A stretch of DNA of 64,000 nucleotides from Perilla frutescens (GCA_026008535.1 BRKX01000004.1:38754501-38818500), one strand, 5' to 3'. Counted from the stretch's first letter, positions 32,108 to 44,080 are shown. Notes: generated by a model from the letters alone, not told the origin. A program made the numbers and translations.

Positions 32108-34203
32108 ATGTCGTTGAGTGAGGATGAGTGAGAAACAATTATCGACATCTTCAGAGACATGGGGAGACCCCAAACTGAGATTCCAGAAAGAGAAGAGTCA
32201 AGTTCAGTCGACCCTAGAATTGACGTTGATGACAGGTTCGATATTCCCAAAAAATTAAAGACTTTGAAGAAAAATTCAGGGTCCACTGAGTGTGGTGAGA
32301 TCTGGAACTTGAGAGATGAATCTGAATCTGAAGATGAAAGCTCAGATTCGGAGACATGCGGTATGGAAGACGTTGAGGGTATGCTTTCTGAAGGTAATGA
32401 CATGGTTGTTGATCAGATGGAAAAATTAGGCGAAGAGATCAATGGCCCTGATGATTCGGGTGACCATGCAGTTAGCTCCTAGAGGTTTTTGGGGTTCAAG
32501 GCAGAAACAATATCGTTTGCCATCGACCAGAAATCTTTGAAACATATAATACAGGCTTATGGAATTGCTTGTCAACTGAAGGTAAGGGTCCCTAAGTCTT
32601 CAGAGAGGGCTTGTTGGCCGTCTAGAGATGCTGTTGCAGTTTATTCTGACATTTTTAAGAGAGGGGTTCAACTACCCTTACATAATTTCTTTCAAAAGAT
32701 TGCAGCAAGTTATGGAATCTCCCCAGCTCAAATTGCTCCTAACGGCTACAGCCATATGATGGGTATGTTGTTGATATGGTATGACCTGAAGTTTGGTGAA
32801 CTGTCATTAGAGGAGTGACCCTCATTGTATAGAATCGTTAATGTGTCTGACAATCTGGGCTTCTATTATTTCACTAGATGGACTGACGGGTTTGCGGGAC
32901 TAGTGAGAGAATGTATTTCATCTTCTGGTGATTAGAAGCCCAATTGGTTTTGGATGACATGTCTTGAAGATAGCGAAGGATGTCGTTCTCGATTTTTTAG
33001 CTAAGCTCGTGCATTTTTTTTATCAATTTGGATGATGCCAAGTCTGGTCTTGATTATGGTTATCTCTAAATAGTAAAAAATTGTCCTTCTTTTGCAGGTG
33101 TTCACAAGAAACATAAACCGTAGGGTATCTTACTCAAACGGATCCAAAGAGCCCTCGACATCCCTAAAGAGTATCGTTCTTTCAAGAATTTACGAGACAA
33201 AAGAGTAGTTAGTGCCATCAAGATGCCTCCTATCAATGCTCGTACCCTCCGATTGATAGAGATCAAAGCTAAGGCTGATGAAGTCATGAATAAATCAAGT
33301 AAGGAAGGTGCTTTGCGGTCTGCAACCCCGTCTGGGGGTCGGCGTCCCTCTGATGTCTTCCAAGTAAGAAGGTGAGGACATCGACCCTAGCTCCTAACCC
33401 TACCCCACACACCATATCTGCTTGAGAGAAACCAGATTCAGTGTTAGTTGAGGTGGGGTTTAGTTCTCCCTCTCTTGCTGATGGACCAGTGGGCCCTATG
33501 CTCGATGAATTAGGGAATGAGATAGTTCCTCGAAATTCAGCCACATTCGATCCATCCAGCATTGTTTGGTCGAAGATGCAGAATGAGATGGTGGCGGTCG
33601 ATATTGGCAATCTACAAGCAGCTGGATTAAAGTCTCAAATTGCTCGTGCACTTAATCATTCTGTTTAGGTATGTATCCGATTTTTCATAAAGTTTGTTTT
33701 TCACATATAGATCGATGTATTAATTTGTTTTAATTCTTGTGAATGTAGGCTACCATGACACTATCATGTGCTCCAGAAAATCTTGAAGCCGAGTCATCCT
33801 CAACACCTAAGCTTGAGGCTGAGGTAGCTGTTTTGAAGACTGAGGTAGAAAAAGTTAGGAGGGGGAAGACTGAGGCTGAGAAGAAAGCGACAACGGCATT
33901 GGAAGAATCTGAAACATACAAGAGTCGTCTAAGCAAAGTGAAAATTTCTCATGCCAAGATACATAAGGATTTTGATGCTTCCAAGGACTATTATAAATCC
34001 AAATTGGCAGTTCGTGATAAGGCCCTTGATGCCGCTAAAAAAGGTGAAGGGATCGACCTCCAGAAAATAGCTGATTCTGAAGCCTTTCAATCTATTCGTG
34101 CTGACATGGAAATGAAGATAGCTGAAGGCTTAGTTGGGATGATCAAGGATAAGAATCCTGATCTTGATTTGTCATTCCTTTATGGTGACGACGCAACATA
34201 GGC
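32108..34203 (+). pseudogene. antisense gene of the Tat element (gypsy-type 'Transposase_28'-like protein with coiled coil), broken
   Basis: It lies opposite to gag-pol. ATG 32108 opens a frame with stops at 32129-32131 and 32480-32482, otherwise continuous to 32818. Acidic Ser-rich residues are followed by 'VQLPLHNFFQKIAASYGISP' and 'APNGYSHMMGMLLIWYDL', which resembles the plant 'putative gypsy type transposon' domain (PF04195, from memory). Later exons carry 'HARTLRLIEIKAKADEV'-like basic sequence (33100-33370), a segment from 33441 and, after a clean 80-bp intron (GTATGT at 33669, ATGTAG ending 33748), a 150-residue coiled coil (33749-34203) with 'KLEAEVAVLKTEVEKVRR'. Tat elements such as Grande are known to have an antisense ORF. 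Its function is unknown. Confidence 0.7.
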
Positions 34204-34829
34204 TGATGGAGCTATACAGCGCGTGGCTGATTTTCTATATTTTTATTATCTGCAAATTTTATCGTACATTTAGACTTATCGTTATTTCCACCATCTTCGG
34301 TGTTGTAGTATATTTGTGGTGATTTTTCACTTTATTTTATCGATGTTGAACTCCCGTTAACATTCTGAATGACATTTCATACTTGAGCTTATGTTTTTCT
34401 TCAACTTCGATGTTTGAAAGTGTATGTGTGCCAGTGCATGACATGTATTTGAATGACAGAATCTTAGAAACACATACGTAAAAATATATGTATTGATTTT
34501 TTTACATTTAATCTGATCAGTAGATTATAATTCTAGGATATAAGGCTAGCATATGCAAATATGCAAGTCATCTAAATTACAATTTGTTTTAAATCGAGGC
34601 TGAACTTGCATTGAGGTTGAACCATGATTTGGAGATATTGGTATTGAATATCATTTGAGAATTTGTCGTTGAATACATATCAAGATTTACATTGATGATA
34701 TTTATCAACTTTGACGTGTAAAGCCGTCGTTTTTGCTCTTTGTTATACTTGATGCTGACCCTAGCGCGTGTTTGAGATCTACAGGGTCATTCTTGTCTGA
34801 CTTGAGTTGCCAACATTGATTTTCAACCC
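34204..34829 (+). other. Tat element: non-coding sequence after the antisense gene
   Basis: A/T-rich sequence with no gene seen on either strand. It would be the 3' end of the antisense transcript and part of the sense 3' untranslated region. Confidence 0.6.
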
Positions 34830-35350
34830 ACAGGCAGTAAGGTTAGATGGTCGATGGCTAAACTATCGACCCTCCGACGCTCAAGTCAGTAACTGATGTA
34901 GGGAATAAGTTCGAAAATAATTGAAAGCAGTAAAAGAAAATAAACAAGAATGCGAACTCATTTCTTCACGATCGATGTTTACCCTAAAGGTTGCATAGTT
35001 GACCTTGAGGGACTTCTCTATTGAGCCTCGGTTGTCAGTGTTGGGTCTTAATCTGCACATAACATGACTAGATAGTCGATGGCAGAGCCATCGAACCTCC
35101 GACGCTCAAGTCAGTAGCTGAAGTAGGAAATAAATTTGAAAATTATTGAAAGTAGTAAAAGAAAATGAAATAGAAACGCAAACTGATTCTTTCAGGATCG
35201 ATGTTCACCCTAAGGACTGCGGGATCGACCTTGAGGGGGCTTCTCTACTGAACCTCGGTTATCATGGTTGAGTTTCAACCTGCATGCAGCATGCCTCGAT
35301 GGTCGATGGCATAGCCATCGACCCTCCGACGCTCAAGTCAGTGACAGGTC
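34830..35350. repeat. ~228-bp tandem repeat, about 2.3 units, in the Tat element
   Basis: GATGGTCGATGGC-type starts lie at about 34846, 35070 and 35298. Each is followed by CCTCCGACGCTCAAGTCAGT. The units also share CGATGTTTACCCTAA/CGATGTTCACCCTAA. Part of the unit matches the LTR (GGGCCTCCGACGCTCAGGTCAG at 41143 on). Confidence 0.85.
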
Positions 35351-35394
35351 TAATAAAAAAAATAATATAAAATTTGGAAAATTTAGCTAGGGGT

Positions 35395-36597
35395 TTAGAA
35401 ATGATACCACTTGAGGTGAGCTGGGTTCCAGCTATTTGCAATTTCTCTGCCTTCAACAGTTTGCAGCTTGTAAGCCCCGTTTCCTACTACCTTCATGATC
35501 AGGTATGGACCTTCCCAGTCAGGGCCTAGTTTGCTAGCCCCGACTTCCTCAGTATTTTGAAAAACTTTTCTAAGGACCCAATCTCCAACCTTGAAACTGC
35601 GGAGCCGAATGTGTTTATCATAATGTCGGGCTATCTGCTGCTGGTATGAAGCCATTCTCATTGCTGCTTGATCTCGTTGCTCATTAATTGTGTCCAGGTT
35701 ATGTTCTAGCTCCTGATTATTCTCCTTTTCATTCACCCTTGAAGTCCCCGCATTTCTGATCCCTATCTCTGGAGGTAGGACGGCTTCAGACCCGTATGTT
35801 AGAGAAAAAGGTGTTTCTCCCATAGTTGTTCGCATTGTGGTTCGGTAAGACCATAGCACACTGGGGAGATGCTCGACCCATTTTCTCTTGTGTTTATCTA
35901 GCTTTTTCTTCAGGGTGTTCATTATTTTTTTGTTAGAGGCTTTGGCTTGACCATTAGCGGCTGGGTACCTTGGGGTGGAATAGGTTATCTTGACTCTCCA
36001 CTTTTTACAAAATTCTTAGAACTCAAAACTGATAAATTGAGGTCTGTTGTCGGTGACGATCTCTGCTGGTACTCTGAACCTGCAAAAAATATGTTTCCAC
36101 ACAAAACCTCTTACCTCACGGTCCTTGACCTGAGCGAATGCCTCTGCTTCGATCCACTTTGTGAAGTAATCTGTCATGACTAAGAGAAAAACTTTCTGAT
36201 TGCTACCCTTGGGTAGTTTTCCTACGATGTCCATGCCCCACTTCATGAAAGGCCAGGGCGTTATTGAAGGGTGGAGTGGTTCTGGATGAGTGTGATTAGA
36301 CTGAGCAAATCTCTGGCATTTATCACATTTTTTAACATAACTCTTTGAATCGGCTCTCATGGTCGGCCAGTAGAAACCTGCTGTTAGGGCCCTGTTTGCT
36401 AGGCATCATGGTCCAAAGTGATTTCCACACTCTCCCTCGTGTAGTTCTTCAAGGATATATTTTGCTTGATTTGGGCCTACACACTTCAGGTAGGGGCCTG
36501 AGTACGAACTTATGTATAAAGACCCACTGATCATGTTGAACTTCATTGCCTTAGCTCTGATCCTCCTAGCCTCTGTCTTGTCTTCAGGTAGTTCATT
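35395..36597 (-). pseudogene. Tat integrase, catalytic Glu replaced by Lys
   Basis: Same frame as the upstream pol. The zinc finger has His in 'LHEGECGNHFGP' and Cys in 'CDKCQRF'. The core shows 'GMDIVGKLPKG' and 'VTDNRPQF', both Asp kept. The third position reads 'NGQAKASNKK' where the family has NGQAE, so the codon at 35941-35943 is Lys (AAA) and not Glu. Stops lie near 36598, 36410 and 36017. The C-terminus includes 'FKVGDWVLRKVF' and 'LGPDWEGPYLI'. With the Glu lost the enzyme would be inactive even without the stops. Confidence 0.9.
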
Positions 36598-37374
36598 CTA
36601 GGTAATGTATTTGATGATCGGAGTTATCCAACTAACTTCAACCTCGACTATTTCTACCGATTTGGCTTCTGCTTCTTCTTTCCACAATACTGGCCATTGG
36701 GCATATGTTAAGGGTATGTGCTTCGATGACTGATAATCAATTGCCAACCCTAGGTTAGCCAGTGCATCTGCATGTCGATTTTTCTCCCTCGCCACATGGG
36801 TAACTTCTATTTCTGTGAACGATTTTGATAGTTCCTTCACCATGGCAAGGTATGCTGACATTCTAGAATCTTTTGCTTGAAAATCTCCTCCGAACTGACT
36901 TACAATAAGTTGTGAGTCACTTTGTACTTTGATGTTTGGTATCTTCATATCTTTGGCTAAGGTCAGTCCGGCGATCAGTGCTTCGTATTCTGCTTCATTA
37001 TTTGTTGTCTTGAATGCACATCGAACTACTCTTTCAACAACGTCGCCTTTGAGAGAGATCAATCCTATACCCAATCCACTCCCCTTGAAATTACTGGAGC
37101 CGTCAACTTGAAGGGTCCAGTGATTTAAATTATCACCTTTGGTTATTGAGAGTAGTTCTTTTTCGGCAAGCTCATGCTGCTCTGATGAAAAATCTGCAAT
37201 AAAATCAGCCAAAACTTGTGATTTTATTACAGTCCGGGGTAGATAGGTGATGTCATACTCTCCAAGCTCTACTGCCCACTTTGATAATCTGCTGGATAAG
37301 TCTGGCTTGCTCAACACAGTCTTTAGTGGAAAGGTCGTCACCACCGTGATTGGGTGCGCCTGGAAGTACGACTT
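36598..37374 (-). pseudogene. Tat second RNase H-type domain (aRNH)
   Basis: It follows the ordinary RNase H in the same frame. 'LSKWAVELGEYDITYLPR' is the connector, then 'LQVDGSSNFKGSGLGIGLIS' with the first catalytic Asp, 'TNNEAEYEALIAGLTLAK' with Glu, 'VQSDSQLIVSQFGGDF' with Asp, and 'REKNRHADALANLGLA' with the last Asp, so all four expected catalytic positions are present. This extra archaeal/plant-type RNase H domain is diagnostic of the Tat lineage. Confidence 0.9.
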
Positions 37375-38391
37375 CTACTTTCTCGAGGCCATGACTAGTG
37401 CGAGGGATAATTTTTCGAGTTGAGTGTATCTGGTCTCTGCATCGAGTAGCGATTTGCTGGCATAATAGACAGGGTATTGTCTTCCCTGTTCTTCATGAAC
37501 TAACACCGCACTTAAAGAGTTAGCAGATACGGATAAATAAACGAAAAGTACCTCACCTGAGTTAGGCTTCAAGAGCAAAGGCGGACTTGAGAGATAGGAC
37601 TTAAGTTGGTTGAGAGCCTGGTCACACTCTGGCGTCCACTCGAAGTCTTTTTCCTTTCGGAGTGTGTTGAAGAATTGATGGCTATTGTCAGAATATTTTG
37701 ATATGAAACGACTAAGTGCTGCCAAACGACCCATGAGATTTTATACTTCTTTCATGTTGTGGGGTGCCTTTATATTTTCCACTGCCCTAATTTGGTCGGG
37801 ATTAGCTTCGATTCCTCTTTTTGTGATGAGGTACCCTAAAAATTTTCCTGACGTTACTCTAAAAGAACATTTGGAGGGGTTAAGCTTCATGCTGTATTTT
37901 CTTAACACTTCGAATGATTGCCTTAGGTGCCCAATGTGATCTTTGGCTTGTAGAGATTTTAGAAGCATATCATCTATGTAGACCTTCATCGTCGAACCTA
38001 TTAACTTTTTGAACATACAATTAACCAGCCTCTGGTATGTGGCTCCTGCATTTTTTAACCCGAACGACATGACTTTGTAGCAGCAGATGCCTCAACTTGT
38101 GATGAACGCTGTTCTTTCTTGATCATCTGGATGTAAAAGAATCTAATTATACCCAGAGAAAGCTTCCATGAAGCTCATCATCTCATGTCCCGCTGTTGCA
38201 TCAACAAGCGTGTCGATGTGAGGTAGTGGAAATGAATCCTTTGGGCAGGCCTTATTTAGATCGGTGAAGTCAATACACATTCTGTTCTTTCCATTCTTCT
38301 TTACTACCACAACATTAGCTAGACGATCAGGGTACTGCACCTCTCGAACTGAATCGATATCGATTAGCTTCTGAACTTCTTCCTCTATCAC
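37375..38391 (-). pseudogene. Tat reverse transcriptase and first RNase H
   Basis: RT blocks: 'LANVVVVKKNGKNRMCIDFT', 'KDSFPLPHIDTLVDATAG', 'MSFGLKNAGATYQRLVN', the active site 'VYIDDMLLKS' (near 37970) and 'FLGYLITKRGIEANPDQI'. RNase H follows: 'DFEWTPECDQALNQLK' and 'YPVYYASKSLLDAETRYTQL'. In-frame stops are near 38143, 38100, 37741 and 37375. The first RNase H has 'VYLSVSANSLSAVLVHEEQG' where a catalytic Asp is usual (YL[SA]VS). This loss is known for Tat elements, whose second RNase H is intact. Confidence 0.9.
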
Positions 38392-38751
38392 TTGATTTCG
38401 TTCTGCTGCAAATTTTCTTCTTTTTTATTTGACTGGTGGGTGATCAGGATCAACCTGTAACCTATGAGTTATGATAGAAGGATCGATATCTGTCATGTTG
38501 GTGTGTGACCATGCAAAGCAATCATGGTGTTCTGACAAAAACGCGATTAACTCTGCTCGCATTTCAGAAATCAGTCTCAACCCAATTTGAATGATGTGGT
38601 CTGGGTAGTCGGGGTGAATCTATATTTCATCGAGATCTTCCATTTCAGGTTCGACATAGGAGGTTGACCCTGAACTTTCTCCTTGCTCATATTTTGAATT
38701 TGAGCTTTCTCCGCATTCATATTTTGAGTTTGACGTCGATGCCTCATCAAT

Positions 38752-39285
38752 TTAGCTTACTTCTTGTACCTGCACGTGGTTAGTCTTGAAAGCTGATCTG
38801 TAGTAGTCTCTTGATGTAATTTGATCTCCACAGATCTGTCTAATTCCCCATGGGGTTGGGAAGCGTATGACTTGGTGGTAGGTCGAGGGTAAAACTTTTA
38901 GTTCGTGAATCCAAGGTCTCCCCAGGATGACGTTGTATGCTGATGGTACATCGATAATTTGAAACTTGGTGTGTAGGTTAACCCCTTCCGTATACGCAGG
39001 TAGTGTAATTTCACCTATGGTGGCTTTGTGCTCGCCACTGAATCCAATCAAGGTCATTGATTTTTTGACGAAGTTAGCCTCGGGGACCTGCATTCCTTTC
39101 AAAATAGATAAAAAAATGACATTAGTTGAACTCCCACCATCAATGAGAGTCCTCTTGATCATACAGTTAGAAATAAGGACTGAAATAATGAGTGCATCGT
39201 GGTGCGGGTGTAAGAGTTCAGAATCTTCGCTGTTGGTGAAACTCAAAGTTATGAGTTCCATTTCGGTATCAGGCTTTGGTATCAT
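38752..39285 (-). pseudogene. Tat aspartic protease
   Basis: 'KRTLIDGGSSTNVIFLSIL' carries the D-G-G-S-S active site of Tat-type proteases, and 'YNVILGRPWIHELKVLPSTY' is the conserved LGRPW block. It is in the same frame as gag upstream (one TGA near 39313). The linker to RT (38751-38392) is in frame with stops and holds a twice repeated motif (NSKYE-GESS) and 'DPDHPPVK' before RT. Confidence 0.88.
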
Positions 39286-39312
39286 GGGCGTGTATTTCAG
39301 AGATCTGCAGTG

Positions 39313-40986
39313 TCATTTTGCTGATGCCTGGGACACTCTGCTAACCTCCGATCCTCCAGTTATGCAATTAACCACATGCTCAATTGATGGGGGCTTGGGT
39401 GGATCCCTTGGATTCTCATCATTTTTACTGAAGGTCTGCTTCCCCTTATCAGTCAGCAAATCTTTCAAATAGCCTTGCTTGAGTAGGTCGATGACTTCGC
39501 GATGCAATGCGATACAATCATATGTTCTATGGCTGTGATCTTTGTGGAATTCGCAGTACTTTGTTCTATCACATTCATGATCTGGACTCCTCATCTTGGG
39601 CGGCCATTTCACTGTACTACCGAGTTCCTTCAAGGCATTAACGGCTTCTGAGGGTGTGATGCACAAGTTGTATTCTGGCAAGCGTCGATCATATGGATCT
39701 GAAATATCCTCTCGACCTCGAGGTTTGTAGTGATCATTGCGGGGGTAAGGGTCGGTTCTTCTTCTATCATTTCTGCAGGAGTCTCTTCCTTCATCTCTAC
39801 CTCTTGGCTTGGGTCAATAATACTGGTCTTCGTCTTCCTCCCACTTAATTTGTGCCCATGCCTTTGCTAAAATATCATCCATTGTCTTATACGTGTACTT
39901 TATGAGTTCTTTGTAGATATCTGAATCCCTCTTTAGCCCCTTTCTAAAGGCTGATATGGTGGTGTCAGCATTGCAGCTTGGTATCTCTACCTTCTCTCTA
40001 TTGAACCTTGTAATATAATTCCTAAGTGTTTCATTTGGATACTGGATAATGGCGTAGAGGTCATCGGAATGTTTCTTAATTTTTCGGCTGCTGGCGAACT
40101 GTTCTATGAAAAGATCTGTGAGTTGTACAAATGATCCGATCGAAGCGTTAGGAAGGTTTGTGAACCACTGCAGTGCGGCTCCTGATAGGCTTGACCCAAA
40201 ACCTTTGCACATGCAGGCTTTTCTGAGGTACTTTGGTATTGCTGCGATGAACATCTTCTGTTTATACTGTGCGATATGGTCATCCGGATCTGAAGTTCCG
40301 TTAAATAACTTCATAGATGGTAAGGTGAATTTCGACGGCATCTCTATTAACCCTATTTCATCCACGAACGGTGAGTCAACGAAGCTATTTGGTACAGCCT
40401 TGCGGATTAGGAGAGGTACACCAGGAATTCGCGTTATCATTACCTTGATACTAGCCAGTCATTGCTCCAATTCACTTGGTTGATCGATCATTCTCTGATC
40501 GAATCCTTGGTTAAACCTGCGCTGCTGTTCAACCCTTTCTTGCTCGAAGGTCTGGTGTCAGATCCTTTCTTACCCAGAAGCATGATACTCAAACCCTGGA
40601 GGTGGCCTTAGCGGGCTCTTCTCCATTTGTTGTCTGGTGTCTACCTTCTGTGCTGAGGCACTAGTACCTGCAATAAATGGATCAGTAAAAGTAACAGAAC
40701 AACGACGCCCAGAGTATACCGAATTTGACTTGCCGAACAGATTGGTGGGTTTGATGTAGTTCAGATAGCGCGTGTTGTCATTGATGGTCAGATCTTCAAG
40801 TTTACTGTGGAGTGAAGCATTCTCTGATCTCAGAAGTGCTAACTCCCCCGTGGTGTTTGCCATTTGATGCTGTATATTTCTCAGAACATCAGCTAGCGAC
40901 AGATCAACATCGGACGAAGGCACAACGGTTCTGCCATCTTGCTAGGGTCCTTTTCCATCTCTGCGACTCTCATTAGGTGTTATCAT
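39313..40986 (-). pseudogene. Tat gag
   Basis: I take the ATG at 40986 as the start (MITPNESRRDGKGP), in frame with everything down to 39313. Stop codons lie near 40942, 40570, 40553, 40448 and 39811. Domains: a coiled-coil-like N-terminus ('LLRSENASLHSKLEDLTIND'), then the gag domain with 'LPSMKLFNGTSDPDDHIAQY', 'GAALQWFTNLPNASIGSFVQ' and 'ETLRNYITRFNREKVEI', and a His/Cys knuckle 'YCEFHKDHSHRTYDC' (about 39560-39515). An Arg/Asp-rich stretch lies between. No frameshift is needed from 40986 to integrase at 35395. Confidence 0.88.
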
Positions 40987-41008
40987 TTTGTTTCACGAAT
41001 AGATTGCT

Positions 41009-41026
41009 GCCCCCTGGTGGGTGCCA
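41009..41026 (-). other. primer-binding site of the Tat element
   Basis: On the minus strand it reads TGGCACCCACCAGGGGGC, three bases inside the 5' LTR. It is similar to the TGGCGCCCACCGTGGGGC type of PBS I remember from Tat elements. I cannot name the tRNA with certainty. Confidence 0.75.
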
Positions 41027-41029
41027 AAT

Positions 41030-41638
41030 TGTAGATCCGAAAATCTGCAATTAATAGATTCAATCAGGAGCAGCGGATAATTTGTGAAACAAAAATAGAA
41101 AATACCGTAAGAACCAAAGACCGTCGGGGGGTTGACGATCGTTGGGCCTCCGACGCTCAGGTCAGGAAAAGAAAAAGTATAGAAAGAAACAAAATACAGA
41201 ATAATTAAATAATTAAGGTGCTTAATGACGATAATCTTTATGTAGAACATGACTAGAAATCAAGGAAAACGTCGTTTGATCCTGGAAGAATGTAGGAAAG
41301 AAGGCCGGATGATGAATCGCCGGAGTTGAATTAACTTAGAAAATCGTGAGCTCAGTATTCTTAGGGTGTGATGTGAAGCTTGTGGGTATTTCAGCGTACC
41401 CCTCAAATGAGGAGGGAAGTTTCCTTTTATAGAGAGAGGCAGCGCTAGGGTTTGCGTAAATTATGGGAGCGGTTGAGGCATGATCTCATTTGTTTGATCA
41501 CATCAACCCTTCCAGATAATGCGGACGGCTAGTTCAATTTAATTCAAAATACCCGATCTTTGTGAGGTTGCTCGATTAAACGATAATGTTTAATCCTCAT
41601 GGACCAGCATAATGGGCTGATGAAAAATAACCACTACA
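41030..41638 (-). repeat. 5' LTR of the Tat element
   Basis: 609 bp, TGTAGATCC to CCACTACA on the plus strand, followed by AGTAC. Pairs with 30372-30980. Confidence 0.93.
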
Positions 41639-41643
41639 AGTAC

Positions 41644-44065
41644 TATTGAACCAACTTGACTCGGGATAAAGAACTAGTCGTCTTGAAGGAAAACGAGAAA
41701 ATATTCTCTTTTCAAAAAATAAAGTTACTATTCCACACAAGGAACAAATAAAATTCCCGAGCATTCGATTGACCTCAGAATGAAAATCCAGGAACGCCAA
41801 CGGATTCCTTGAGAAATTTTCTATAGGGTAGGCTTGAAGAAACAAGGCTCGGGTGAACACACAAGACTTTGCGAATTTCTAACAATTGCGCTCCTACGAA
41901 AAACCACTATTCCCGCTCTTACTTAATACGATTTTCATCACCGGGACCTCAAACGACCTCGGATTGGAAATATGAAAATACCGGCATGGTCCTTGAGTCA
42001 ACACTTTCCAAACGTGACCAAAATCGGTCATGATTGAGTTGGAATCGAAATTCTCGAAAAGACGATTTTACAAAAAATAACTCTTAAAATCGCGGTTGAC
42101 ATCTGACTTCACTTAACCCTTAATAAAATTTCTTTCTTAAATCATACTTAAGAAATCCTTTAACCTCCTTATGAAATCTCTCTCGAAACATCATTTTACG
42201 CGAGCTCCCTATGATCTTGAGTTTGATCGGCCCCTTAAAAGCTATTCGGATTACGAAAGAAATAAAAGAAAAATTCGCAAAACTTACTCCTCATGCACGG
42301 GCGATCTCAACGAGTCCATCCTTCCTTCTTCTTGCTTGGATTTACTTTTGCTTCTAACTTTACTCCTCGCAACTTTGATAAACTTTGACAAACTCGAACT
42401 AGACGACAAACTCGAATTAATCGAGCACCTCATTCGATGGTTTCTTGCACGCTCTATCCTGTTCAAAAACTCACTTTATATTCATCTTTAACTTCTTGAG
42501 GTTTGACTTCTTCATTTTCTTGGGGCGTACTTCGTGATGCACTCCAAACTTAAATTCTTGACGTAACTTAAATCTAAACTTCTTCATCGCAGTCGTCTCT
42601 TTTCCTCGAAGCAGTCGTCTGACTTCATGGCTCCTGCCGACGGTCCCTATCACTTACAGGCATAACGAATGCACATCTGGACTTTGACTGCACACTCGGA
42701 ACTTACTTGCCGACATTCCTTAGATCGCCTTCAAATGCAACCAAATGAGAAATCATCTTAGAAACGCGCTTTCTAACTTCGGAAAATACTATATATCACT
42801 TGCTTGGATTCTACTTCCTACTAGAAAATACTATCTCTTATTGCTCAAACCCTGAATAAAAGGAATAGTGATATATACTCTTTACTCTAATCAAGGGTCC
42901 ATACTCGGGTTCTATGAATGAGATCAAAATAAATGAATGCCTCTGAGTGAGGACATTATCTTGGTCAATAATTCTTTCATAGGGTCAAAATCTAGAAAGA
43001 ATATAACACTTGGTTATATATGCCAAAATATTACCTTTTCAGAGGACTTATAAACTTGAAGGATTCTTGCACATAATGAAGATATGGAAGAAATCAACAG
43101 TTAGCAACTGAAAAATGTGCTGAAATATTTTCATAAAGGTGTCAGCATAGCCTAACAAGGAAATGACATTGCTAATTCTTGATGATCAAAGAAGTATCAT
43201 CCGAAAAGATTTCAAATTATCCAAGAGGATAAAATTAATGAATCCCAAATGGTATAAATGGAGAATTTCAAATGATATAAAGCTGTTGAAGGGCAATTAA
43301 TTCAACTAACAAGAGAATAAATCGATTTCAAAAGAGAATGAATAAATCAATTCTATTGACACGAGAATGAATAAATAGACTCATCAAAACTTTCTATCAT
43401 AATGAAACTCTCAATCTATCGAACACTAGGTCTATCTTCTTAACGATTTTCTTCGGGTTCTCCTTCCTTCTTTCTTGAGCTTCGCGCACCTTGTTTTTTT
43501 TTATGAGGTTGCTATGATAAAGCACGAGTCGGCTGGACTTTGCACCGGATGGAAAAAAGTATCTCGGGAATTACTTCCTATCTATCGAAAGGGATACGAC
43601 AACGCGACTTAATCTATGGCACCTTCTGGACACAAAACAGCTTGACTTCAACGTCTCTTGGAAGCTTGGTAGAACACTGATAAATGTATCCTTGAACTAT
43701 CTTGGTTACAGTCATGGCGACAATCTTCATCTTCATTAATCGGCTTGAAATAAGTGACGACTTCTGGGCATCGAACGCGACGTGACCTTGAATGTACGTT
43801 CATCGAATCAACAAGAATCTATCGAAGGAAATGAATCTTCGTTCTTTGCGAACGCGATTGGATCTTCAGACGAGACTTCTCTAGAGTTGAAAACTTGCGT
43901 TGGGATTTCTTGAACTTGCATTGGGTCCGTGATTAGATAACTTGCCTCTAACTCGACTGCTCACATTCTTGTTCCTTGCTTGAAACTGAACTTTATGACC
44001 TCCTTCTTGGTCCTACTATAATCTTGTAACCCTTTAAACCTTATCTAAAAATCTGGGGTGTTACA
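41644..44065 (-). repeat. 3' LTR of the Tekay-derived element, part 2
   Basis: Continues the LTR interrupted at 30371 and matches about 47519-49939. It ends ATCTGGGGTGTTACA. Parts 1 and 2 together are 4953 bp, close to the 4937 bp of the other LTR. Frames at 42171-42491 and 48044-48364 are the same LTR sequence in the two copies; the protein has no domain I know. Confidence 0.92.
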
Positions 44066-44080
44066 TCCTATCCCCCTTAT
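44066..44080 (-). other. polypurine tract of the Tekay-derived element
   Basis: On the minus strand ATAAGGGGGATAGGA directly precedes the LTR start TGTAACACCCCAGA. This is the PPT pattern of chromoviruses of the Tekay type. Confidence 0.85.

Larger units (their letters stand above)
30372..41638 (-). mobile_element. Tat-lineage Ty3/Gypsy retrotransposon
   Basis: Flanked by AGTAC at 30367-30371 and 41639-41643. LTRs are 609 bp each (30372-30980, 41030-41638) with TGTAGATCC and ACTACA ends. On the minus strand: PBS, gag, protease, RT, RNase H, a second RNase H-type domain, integrase. The two RNase H-type domains mark the Tat lineage. A 4.4-kb region between integrase and the 3' LTR holds a gene on the opposite strand and three tandem-repeat families, also as known for Tat elements such as Grande and Retand. 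It lies inside an LTR of the Tekay-derived element. Confidence 0.93.

Noticed and set aside
42171..42491. 106-codon plus-strand frame repeated at 48044-48364
   Set aside because: It is the same LTR sequence in two LTRs of one element, is antisense to the element, and shows no known domain.
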